Positions 7,565 to 14,584 of a DNA stretch of 33,060 nucleotides are shown here, in pieces (the first letter of the stretch is position 1; every line of letters begins with the position of its first letter). The notes under the pieces were generated by a model. It saw only the letters and a list, made by a program, of their open reading frames with translations, did not search any database and was not told the origin of the DNA. Position numbers and translations under genes: made by a program. Origin of the DNA: Pararhodospirillum oryzae (GTDB lineage Bacteria; Pseudomonadota; Alphaproteobacteria; Rhodospirillales; Rhodospirillaceae). The DNA lies in NCBI RefSeq assembly GCF_007992075.1, contig NZ_BJZO01000048.1, positions 1 through 33,060 of the forward strand. The letters are read 5' to 3'.

Positions 7565-9523
7565 ATGAGGACGGCGGACAGGCTTCGCGAAGTCATCCAG
7601 GGGGCAGGAGCGTTTCCCGTCGCCCGCCCCCTGTGGGGCGACGAGGATGAAACGGAGTGCCACCCCGCCCTGGGCGCCCCGGAAACCGTGAACACCCCCC
7701 GCCCCCCCCGCCGGCCGCCGTCGCCGGCCGGCCGCTCGCGCGATCACCTGCGCCGCCTGATCGAGGCCGGCATTGCCCTGTCGGCGGAACGCGACCACGA
7801 TGTTCTGGTCGAGCGGATCTTGCTGGAAGCCAAGTCCCTGACCAACGCCGATGGCGGCACCTTGTACCTGCGCACCGACGACATGCGCCAACTGCGCTTT
7901 GTCATCATGCGCAACGACAGTCTCAACGTCGCCCTGGGCGGCACCACGGGCAAGCCGATCCCGTTTCCGCCGCTCAATATTTACCTTCCCGACGAGGCAC
8001 CCAATTATCACAACGTATGCACGGCGGCCCTCCTGGACGCGCGCACCATCAACATCGCCGACGCCTACGAAGCCCACGACTACGATTTCTCCGGCACCAA
8101 GAAGTTCGATCAGACCACCGGCTACCGCTCCAAGTCCTTCCTGACCATCCCGCTGCGCAATCACAAGGACGAGGTGATCGGGGTGTTGCAGCTGATCAAC
8201 GCCCAGGATGGCGCCGGCAACGTGATCCCCTTCACCGCCGACATTCAGCAGATCATCGAGGCCCTGGCCAGCCAGGCCGCCGTGGCCCTGGACAACCAGG
8301 TGCTGATCGCCGCCCAGCGCCGCTTGCTCGACAGCTTGATCAAGCTGCTGGCCGGCGCGATCGACGCCAAGTCGCCCTACACCAGCGGCCACTGCGACCG
8401 GGTGCCGCAGCTGGCCAACATGCTGGCGGCCAAGGCGGTGGCGGCCACCGACGGGCCGTTCTCCCATTTTTCCATGAACGAGGACGAACGCTACGAGTTC
8501 AATCTGGCGGGGTGGCTGCACGACTGCGGCAAGATCACCAGCCCGGAATACGTGGTCGACAAGGCGACCAAGCTGGAAACCATTTACAACCGCGTTCACG
8601 AAATCCGCACCCGCTTCGAAGTGCTGTGGCGGGACGCCGAGATCGAGTGCCTGAAGGCCCAGATGGCCGGAGGCGACGCGGCCGCCCTGAGCGCCGCCAA
8701 GGAAACCCGCCAGGCCCGGCTGCGCGACGATTTCGCCTTTGTCGCGCGCGCCAACGTGGGCGGCGAGTTCATGGCCGATGGCGACATCGAGCGCCTGAAG
8801 GCCATCGGCGCCACCCGCTGGACCCGGTATTTCGACGACCGCCTGGGCCTGTCGCAAGGCGAGGAAGAACGGCTGGAGGGCATCCCCCGCCAGGATCCCC
8901 CGATCGAGGTGCCGTTGCTGGCCGATCGCCCCGACCACGTCGTGCCCTGGGGAAACCGCCGCCCGCCGGTGGAAAAGGACGATCCGCGCAACACCTGGGG
9001 CTTCGACATGACGATCCCCGAGCACGCCTTCAATTTTGGCGAGCTGTACAACCTGACCATCCGGCGCGGCACCCTGACCGAGGAAGAGCGCTTCAAGATC
9101 AACGAGCACATCGTGCAGACCATCATCATGCTGTCCAGCCTGCCGCTGCCGCGCCAGTTGGGCCACATGCCGGAGATCGCCGGCTGCCATCACGAAAAGA
9201 TGGACGGAACCGGGTATCCGCGCCGCCTGCCCGGGGAAAAGTTGTCGGTTTCGGCCCGCATCATGGCGCTGGCCGATATCTTCGAGGCCCTGACCGCCGC
9301 CGATCGCCCCTACAAGAAGGCCAAGACCCTGTCGGAATCGGTCAAGATCCTGTCGTTCATGGTCAAGGACCGTCACGTGGACCGCGAGGTGTTCGAGCTG
9401 TTCTTGAGTTCAGGTGTGTACCGCGAGTATGGCGAGGCTTACTTGCGTCCCGACCAGATGGACGACGTTGATATTTCGCAATACCTGCGTCCGCCAGCCC
9501 CGGCCGCGAGCGCCCCCCATTGA
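7565..9523 (+). CDS. GAF-HD-GYP protein, probable c-di-GMP phosphodiesterase
   Basis: A protein of about 652 residues. The N-terminal 50 residues are low-complexity and Pro-rich. A GAF sensor domain covers roughly 65-245 (LLEAKSLTNADGGTLYLR ... GVLQLINAQDG). The HD-GYP hydrolase follows: H276 in SGHCDRV, H319-D320 in HDCGK, then HHEKMDGTGYP (542-552) with the GYP motif intact, and ADIFEALTAADRPYK. HD-GYP enzymes hydrolyse cyclic di-GMP, often to GMP. About 165 residues (roughly 338-502) are inserted between the HDxGK motif and the TLTEEERFKINEH helix. The start is uncertain: ATG 7565 is used because it leaves the ubiD promoter side free, but in-frame codons upstream exist. It is divergent from ubiD and may link c-di-GMP level to motility. 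Confidence 0.85.
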   Translation: MRTADRLREVIQGAGAFPVARPLWGDEDETECHPALGAPETVNTPRPPRRPPSPAGRSRDHLRRLIEAGIALSAERDHDVLVERILLEAKSLTNADGGTLYLRTDDMRQLRFVIMRNDSLNVALGGTTGKPIPFPPLNIYLPDEAPNYHNVCTAALLDARTINIADAYEAHDYDFSGTKKFDQTTGYRSKSFLTIPLRNHKDEVIGVLQLINAQDGAGNVIPFTADIQQIIEALASQAAVALDNQVLIAAQRRLLDSLIKLLAGAIDAKSPYTSGHCDRVPQLANMLAAKAVAATDGPFSHFSMNEDERYEFNLAGWLHDCGKITSPEYVVDKATKLETIYNRVHEIRTRFEVLWRDAEIECLKAQMAGGDAAALSAAKETRQARLRDDFAFVARANVGGEFMADGDIERLKAIGATRWTRYFDDRLGLSQGEEERLEGIPRQDPPIEVPLLADRPDHVVPWGNRRPPVEKDDPRNTWGFDMTIPEHAFNFGELYNLTIRRGTLTEEERFKINEHIVQTIIMLSSLPLPRQLGHMPEIAGCHHEKMDGTGYPRRLPGEKLSVSARIMALADIFEALTAADRPYKKAKTLSESVKILSFMVKDRHVDREVFELFLSSGVYREYGEAYLRPDQMDDVDISQYLRPPAPAASAPH

Positions 9524-9695
9524 CCGCCGCCGCCCGCGGGCACGCCCGTGGCCCGGCTTCCGGGCAAAGCGTTGAGAGGGAAAGGCACTCCCCCTTGCGT
9601 CCGGCCCGCGAACGCGACACATAAGGACCGGGCCGGGGCGCAGATTTCCCAGCCCGTGTTTGTCGAGCGCTCTCCAAGCAAGGAACCGTCCCCTG

Positions 9696-10625
9696 ATGCC
9701 TTCGATCTTCGACGCGCACGCCCCCGCCCAGCCGCCCAAGCCCCAAGGGTTCGCGCCGCCGCTGGTCATCGAGTCCTCGACCGCCCAGTTTGTCACCGAC
9801 GTGATCGAGGCCAGCCGGCAAGGCCCGGTCATCGTCGATTTCTGGGCGCCGTGGTGCGGTCCGTGCAAGACCCTGGGCCCGGCCCTGGAACGCGCGGTCA
9901 CCCGCATGAATGGCGCGGTGCGCATGGTCAAGATCAATGTGGACGAGAACCAGGCCCTGGCCGGCCAGTTCCGCATCCAGTCCATTCCCACCGTCTATGC
10001 CTTCCTGGACGGCAAGCCCGTGGACGGCTTCATGGGGGCGCTGCCGGAAAGTCAGATCAAGACCTTTGTCGAACGCCTGGCTGGCGATACCGGCGCCGCC
10101 CTGGAAGACCTGCTGGCCCAGGCCCAGGCCTTCCTCGACGAAGGCGCGGTGGACGACGCCATTGACCTTTTCCAGCAGGCCCTGACCCTGGATCCCGCCC
10201 ACGGGGGCGCGATGGCTGGCATCTTGCGCTGCCAGATGGCCCTGGGCGATGTCGAGGCGGTGCGCGAGGCCCTGGCCGAGCTGCCTCCGGCCCTGGCCAA
10301 CCACGCCGACATCGCCGCCGTGCGCGCCACCTTGGAGCTGGCCGACCAGACCGCCGGAGCCAGCGCCGATGTCAGGCGCCTGCAAGCCCAGGTTGACGCC
10401 AACCCGGACGATCACCAGGCCCGCCTGGACCTGGCCCTGGCCCTGTTCGGGGCGGGCGATCCCGAGGGAGCGGGCGAGCAGTTGCTGGAGTCGATCCGCA
10501 GGGATCGCACCTGGAACGACGCCGCCGCCCGCCAGCAGCTGCTGAAGTTCTGGGAAGCCCTGGGGCCGACCCATCCGGCCACGGTGCAAGGCCGCCGGCG
10601 CCTGTCGTCGATCCTGTTTGCCTGA
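9696..10625 (+). CDS. Thioredoxin-TPR protein (CnoX/YbbN-like co-chaperone)
   Basis: A 309-residue cytoplasmic protein. The N-terminal half is a thioredoxin fold (about 30-135) with an intact WCGPC active site (C54, C57) and the cis-Pro region QSIPTVYAF. The C-terminal half is made of TPR-like helical repeats (about 140-300; AFLDEGAVDDAIDLFQQAL). This architecture is that of CnoX/YbbN, a redox-linked holdase that hands clients to GroEL or DnaK. Escherichia coli CnoX has SXXC and lacks thioredoxin activity, whereas this protein keeps both cysteines as in many alphaproteobacteria, so it may be a real oxidoreductase. The ATG at 9696 has AAGGA upstream. The Lon-N-domain gene follows after about 100 bp. 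Confidence 0.9.
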   Translation: MPSIFDAHAPAQPPKPQGFAPPLVIESSTAQFVTDVIEASRQGPVIVDFWAPWCGPCKTLGPALERAVTRMNGAVRMVKINVDENQALAGQFRIQSIPTVYAFLDGKPVDGFMGALPESQIKTFVERLAGDTGAALEDLLAQAQAFLDEGAVDDAIDLFQQALTLDPAHGGAMAGILRCQMALGDVEAVREALAELPPALANHADIAAVRATLELADQTAGASADVRRLQAQVDANPDDHQARLDLALALFGAGDPEGAGEQLLESIRRDRTWNDAAARQQLLKFWEALGPTHPATVQGRRRLSSILFA

Positions 10626-10640
10626 CCGGCTCCTTTCAGT

Positions 10641-10702
10641 CCCCGGCCCGGGGCCTGCCCGGGCCGTCCCCCCCCGGCCCGGGGCCTGCCCGGGCCGTCC
10701 CC
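10641..10702 (+). repeat. Exact 31-bp tandem duplication
   Basis: Two identical 31-bp copies (10641-10671 and 10672-10702) of a C/G-only-rich unit beginning CCCCGGCCCGGGGCCTGCCC. The unit contains its own inverted repeats (GGCCCGGGGCC, GCCCGGGC). It sits in the gap between the thioredoxin-TPR gene and the Lon-N-domain gene. Confidence 0.9.
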
Positions 10703-10728
10703 CCTGGTGGCGGGAGTGTCGTCGATCC

Positions 10729-11385
10729 ATGAGCACCCACTTCTTCCAGCCCCGTTTCGACGACCTGCCCAAGGTCGTGCCGGTCTTCCCCCTGAGCGGG
10801 GCCCTGCTGCTGCCCGGCGGTCATTTGCCACTTAACATCTTCGAGCCGCGCTACCTGGCCATGACCCTGGATGCCCTGGGTCATGGGCGGTTGCTGGCCA
10901 TGGCCCAGCCCCGCCAGCCCGACGCGGACCCCGCGCCGCTGTACTCGGTGGCCTGCCTGGGGCGCATCATCTCGTTCATTGAAACCGAGGACGGCCGCCT
11001 GGGCATTACCCTGGTGGGCGTGTGCCGGCTGCGCCTGGGGGCCGAACACGAGGAGGTGCACGGCTATCGCCGGTTCGAGGCCGAGTACGGCCCCTACGCC
11101 GACGACCTCAATCCCCCTCCGGCGGTTCTGGCCACCGACCCCACCGCCTTTTTGTCGGTGTTGCGCACCTATGCCGACGCCAATGGCCTGTCGTTCGACT
11201 GGAAAGCCCTGCGCGACGTGCCGCAGGCGGCGCTGGTGACGTCGCTGGCCATGGCCTGCCCCTTCGAGCCGCGCGAAAAGCAGGCCCTGCTGGAAGCGGA
11301 AACCCACACCGATCGCGCCAATTTGTTGACCAGCCTGTTGCGCATCGGCGCGGCCTCGCCAATAACCGGAGGCTCGACCCAATAG
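10729..11385 (+). CDS. Lon N-terminal (substrate-binding) domain protein
   Basis: A 218-residue stand-alone protein related to the N-terminal domain of Lon protease. It begins with the typical [29 protein letters not shown] block and has GCRGRI-like [28 protein letters not shown], then a helical C-terminal half. There is no ATPase or protease part. The family (LON peptidase substrate-binding domain) is widespread in proteobacteria and its function is unsettled; it may bind unfolded proteins or thalidomide-like ligands as in cereblon. The ATG at 10729 is used because the conserved block starts soon after; codons upstream run through the tandem repeat. The small Trm112-type gene follows, then a UbiH-type gene, a common alphaproteobacterial neighbourhood. 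Confidence 0.88.
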   Translation: MSTHFFQPRFDDLPKVVPVFPLSGALLLPGGHLPLNIFEPRYLAMTLDALGHGRLLAMAQPRQPDADPAPLYSVACLGRIISFIETEDGRLGITLVGVCRLRLGAEHEEVHGYRRFEAEYGPYADDLNPPPAVLATDPTAFLSVLRTYADANGLSFDWKALRDVPQAALVTSLAMACPFEPREKQALLEAETHTDRANLLTSLLRIGAASPITGGSTQ

Positions 11386-11402
11386 GGCACCGCTTCGTTT
11401 CA

Positions 11403-11440
11403 GGAGGGGGCGCGCCCCGCCCTCCCTGGGATCCTTTTTT
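11403..11440 (+). terminator. Imperfect hairpin followed by T6
   Basis: GGAGGG (11403-11408) pairs with CCCTCC (11420-11425) with extra G/C pairs inside, and a run of six T follows at 11435-11440. This fits an intrinsic terminator after the Lon-N-domain gene, before the Trm112-type gene. Confidence 0.45.
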
Positions 11441-11494
11441 CCCGTTTCCCCGCCGCCGCCCTCCGGGTGGCCGCCGACCACAAGGAATTCGCCG

Positions 11495-11728
11495 ATGACC
11501 GCGTCCCAGCGCCCCACCGATCCCAAGCTGCTTGACCTGCTGGTCGCCCCCGGCTCGCAGAACCCCTTGCGCTACGACGCCGCCGCCCAGGAACTGATCG
11601 ACGACGTCGGCGGCCTGGCCTTCCCCATTCGCGACGGCATTCCCATCATGCTGGTGGACGAAGCCCGCGTTCTGGATGCCGCCCCGGCCCTGGCGCCGGC
11701 CGACGCCCCCGAGGTGCCGTCGTCCTGA
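11495..11728 (+). CDS. Trm112/UPF0434 (YcaR-like) family protein
   Basis: A 77-residue protein with the UPF0434 pattern [17 protein letters not shown] ... [26 protein letters not shown]. In most homologues the first block reads LVCP and often has a further Cys pair for zinc; here the Cys position is Ala and the protein has no cysteine at all, so it cannot bind zinc the usual way. Trm112 relatives activate SAM-dependent methyltransferases in eukaryotes and archaea; the bacterial role is unclear. The start at 11495 has AAGGAA 9 bases upstream. The C-terminal 20 residues are an Ala/Pro-rich tail. Confidence 0.85.
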   Translation: MTASQRPTDPKLLDLLVAPGSQNPLRYDAAAQELIDDVGGLAFPIRDGIPIMLVDEARVLDAAPALAPADAPEVPSS

Positions 11729-11780
11729 CCCTTCTTCCTCGCCGTCCGCCCGTCCCCGTCCTTGCACAAGGAGCCGCCCC

Positions 11781-12974
11781 ATGCCCTCCACCGATGTCTT
11801 GATTGTCGGCTGCGGTCTGGTCGGCGGTACCCTGGCCTGCCTGTTGGCCAGCCACGGGGTGCGGGTGGTGGTGATCGATGCCAGCCCGCCCCCCGAACGC
11901 CTGGATCCCGCCCTGGATGGCCGCTGGTCCGCCCTGGCCGAGGGCAGCCGGATTTTGCTTGATCGCGCCGGGCTGTGGCCGGCGTTGGAACCCTCCAGCC
12001 AGGCCATCACCGATATACGGGTCTGCGACGCCTTCTCGCCGCTGGTGCTCGATTTCGGGGGCATTGGCGCCCTGGGCCACATGGTGGAAAACCGCTCGGT
12101 GCGCGTGGCCCTTGCCGACCGCCTGGCCACCCTCGCGGCCGCCACCGTGCGCGCCCCGGCCCGCCTGAGCACCCTGGAGCGCGGCCCCTACCGGGTCACC
12201 GCCACCCTTGACGATGGCGAGCGGGTGGACGCGGCCCTGGTCGTGGGCGCCGACGGACGCGGTTCACAGGTGCGCGCCCTGGCCGGAATCGGCACCCGCG
12301 CCCGCGCCTATGACCAGACCGCGATCGTGCAGACCATCGCGCACGAGGAATCGCACGACGGTCTGGCGGTTGAACTGTTCCTGCCCGGCGGCCCCTTCGC
12401 CACCTTGCCCCTGCCCGGAAACCACTCGCTGATCGTATGGAGCGAGCGCGCGGCCCTGGTCCCCGGCCTGCTGGCCGCCGATCCGGCCGTGTACCAGGCC
12501 GAGCTGGCGCAGCGGGTGGGCGAGTTCCTGGGCGACATCACCCCCGTGGGACGGCCGCAGGCTTTCCCGCTGGCCCTCCACCTCGCGCACCGGCTGGCCG
12601 ACACGCGCCTGGCCCTGGTGGGCGACGCGGGGCATGGCATGCACCCGGTGGCCGGTCAGGGCTTCAATTTCGGCCTGCGCGACGTGGCCGCCCTGGCCGA
12701 ACTGCTGATCGATGCCCACCGCCTGGGCCAGGATCCGGGGGCCCCGGCCCTGACCGAGGCCTACAGCGCCTGGCGCCGGCCCGACACGGCCTTGATGCTG
12801 GCCCTCACCGACGGACTGGTGCGCCTGTTCTCGAACACTCATCCGGTGCTGACCCGCGCGCGCCGCCTGGGCCTTGCCAGTGTCAACCGGCTGGCTCCCC
12901 TCAAGGACCTGCTGACGACCCATGCCCGGGGGACCCAGGCGCTGGGACGGCTGCCGCGCCTGATGCGCCCTTGA
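11781..12974 (+). CDS. UbiH/UbiF/COQ6-type FAD monooxygenase
   Basis: A 397-residue class A flavoprotein monooxygenase of the ubiquinone hydroxylase family. The N-terminal dinucleotide fold reads VLIVGCGLVGG (7-16), the DG motif VGADGRGS is at 155-162, and the FAD-ribityl block LVGDAGHGMHPVAGQGFNFGLRD starts near 279 (G281, D282). These enzymes hydroxylate positions C1, C5 or C6 of the ubiquinone ring using O2 and NADPH. Alphaproteobacteria use different subsets (UbiH, UbiF, UbiL, UbiM) and sequence alone does not tell me which ring carbon, so no symbol is given. AAGGAG lies 8 bases before the ATG. The stop is followed by two hairpins shared with the convergent flgL end. Confidence 0.9.
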   Translation: MPSTDVLIVGCGLVGGTLACLLASHGVRVVVIDASPPPERLDPALDGRWSALAEGSRILLDRAGLWPALEPSSQAITDIRVCDAFSPLVLDFGGIGALGHMVENRSVRVALADRLATLAAATVRAPARLSTLERGPYRVTATLDDGERVDAALVVGADGRGSQVRALAGIGTRARAYDQTAIVQTIAHEESHDGLAVELFLPGGPFATLPLPGNHSLIVWSERAALVPGLLAADPAVYQAELAQRVGEFLGDITPVGRPQAFPLALHLAHRLADTRLALVGDAGHGMHPVAGQGFNFGLRDVAALAELLIDAHRLGQDPGAPALTEAYSAWRRPDTALMLALTDGLVRLFSNTHPVLTRARRLGLASVNRLAPLKDLLTTHARGTQALGRLPRLMRP

Positions 12975-13008
12975 CCGAGCCCGGGGCCTTTCAAGGCTGG
13001 CGCCTTTT

Positions 13009-13058
13009 GTGGGGGCCACGGGCCCCCACGCCCCCGTCTGGAGGCGGGGCCTCCAGAC
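13009..13058. terminator. Two tandem hairpins between convergent ubi gene and flgL
   Basis: Hairpin one is GTGGGGGCC (13009-13017) with GGCCCCCAC (13021-13029), loop of 3. Hairpin two is GTCTGGAGGC (13036-13045) with GCCTCCAGAC (13049-13058), loop GGG. They lie in the 99 bp between convergent stops, so they may serve both transcripts, although there is no strong T-run. Confidence 0.6.
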
Positions 13059-13073
13059 CTCCGTTCATGAAAC

Positions 13074-14570
13074 CTAGATGTACTTCGTCAGCGAAAGCTG
13101 GCTGATGCGCGCGAACGCGGCATACGAGGTTTCCAAGGCATTGTATTCCGCGTTCAAGATGGCCGCCGCCTCGGTGGAATCGATGCCCTCAATGTCCGAC
13201 GAGCGGGTGAGAAGGAACGACTGATATTCCTTTTGTTCGTTCATCGTGGTTTTGACCGTGCTGGCGTTCAGCCCGATCAACTGCGCGACGTCGCCAATAT
13301 CCGAGCGCCCTTCGTCGGGGTTGACGGCATCCGAGTGGTCCAGGGCATCCGACAACAGGTTCATGGCCTCGGCCACCCGGCCGGACTTGTCGCCCACGTC
13401 CAGGTCGCCCTGCGCGATCATGCCCATGGCGCGGATCGCCTTTTCAAACGCCGGATCCTTGGCGTTGACCCCCATGGTAATGGTCCGGGTGTCGTCCAGG
13501 CGCTGCTGATAGGTCATGTCGTCGCCCTGGTAGTAGATCTTGGGGGCGACGTTGACGTCGATAGTGGGGCCGCCTGGGCTGGGAAGGGGTGAGCCCAGAG
13601 TGATCGACGAGCCATCGGCGGCGATATCGGTCACCGTGTACGTGCCGTTGTTGGCACCCGCTCCGGTCAGGGTAATCTGGCCGGGCGCGAACTTGGGGAA
13701 CGACATGGTGGTGTAGGTGGCGGTGCCCAGGTCGGGGTCGGCCTTGAACGTCACCGACGAGCCGTCGGTGGCCACGCTGTCCACGGTCGCGAAATAGTGA
13801 TTACTGGACCCGTCTTCCAGACGCACCAGGGTACCCGCTTGGACGGAAGAGAACTGTCCCGAAGCGCCGGTAAGTGTCTGGTTGGCCGCCGTCCACGACC
13901 CGGTAATGGAAGCCTGAGCGCTAAATGTGCCGGCAGCACCGGTGATAGTAGCGGGAGCCGGCGCCGGACCGTTCGCCAAGGTCACGCCGCTGGCCGCGAC
14001 CTGGGTATTATCCACATGGGACGCGCGCGACTGCGGGTAGGTCACGGTGGTGCCGTCGTAGACCGCCTGAAACTCTTCCAGCGTGGAAAACGGGATGGAA
14101 ATCGGGGCCACGTCTGTCTTGCCGCCCGAGAACACATAGCGCCCATCGGCCTGGGTATTCAGGTAATATTCCATGCTTTTCAGGGCTTCGAAGGCACGGT
14201 TCTGCACGTCTTGGATCTTGCTTTGATCCTCGGCGGTCAGGGGTTGGCTCATGTCGATGGCCGACAGTTCTCCCAGGGCGTCGCGGAAATCGCTCACGGT
14301 CTTTTGCACCGCCTCGACCGACGTGCTCATGGTTTGCAGCCGGGCATAGGCCACGGTGTTGGAGGTGTTGAACGCCGAAAGCCGGTTGGCCTGGTTTTCC
14401 ATGCTGACCAGGCGGAACGACTGGGACGAAATCCCGGCGTAATCCTGGGAGCGCATCTTGGTGGTGAACTGAATGCTGGCATCCGCCACCCGCTTTTGCG
14501 AAGCCATGAGGCGGTTGGTCAGGGAGTTGTTTTGGGCGAACGTGCCCACGCGATCCGAGGTGATGGCCAT
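13074..14570 (-). CDS. flgL: FlgL, hook-filament junction protein (HAP3)
   Basis: A 498-residue hook-associated protein that joins the hook (through FlgK) to the flagellin filament. The N-terminal helix region (MAITSDRVGTFAQNNSLTNRL onward, to about 140, then ADGRYVFSGGKTD) and the C-terminal helices (about 360-498, ending ISQLSLTKYI) are flagellin-like. FlgL is usually about 300-330 residues. The extra length is a Gly/Ser/Thr-rich insert at about 185-343 with an internal repeat (259-275 and 311-325, both ...DGSSxTx). This would form an exposed beta domain on the outside of the junction. The ATG at 14570 has GGAGG directly after the flgK stop, so translation is coupled to flgK. Confidence 0.9.
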   Translation of the reverse strand: MAITSDRVGTFAQNNSLTNRLMASQKRVADASIQFTTKMRSQDYAGISSQSFRLVSMENQANRLSAFNTSNTVAYARLQTMSTSVEAVQKTVSDFRDALGELSAIDMSQPLTAEDQSKIQDVQNRAFEALKSMEYYLNTQADGRYVFSGGKTDVAPISIPFSTLEEFQAVYDGTTVTYPQSRASHVDNTQVAASGVTLANGPAPAPATITGAAGTFSAQASITGSWTAANQTLTGASGQFSSVQAGTLVRLEDGSSNHYFATVDSVATDGSSVTFKADPDLGTATYTTMSFPKFAPGQITLTGAGANNGTYTVTDIAADGSSITLGSPLPSPGGPTIDVNVAPKIYYQGDDMTYQQRLDDTRTITMGVNAKDPAFEKAIRAMGMIAQGDLDVGDKSGRVAEAMNLLSDALDHSDAVNPDEGRSDIGDVAQLIGLNASTVKTTMNEQKEYQSFLLTRSSDIEGIDSTEAAAILNAEYNALETSYAAFARISQLSLTKYI

Positions 14571-14584
14571 GGTCCTGCCCTCCG

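Noticed and set aside
10641-10702. Tandem repeat considered as a CRISPR remnant
   Set aside because: The two copies are directly adjacent with no spacer, and there are no cas genes in the window.
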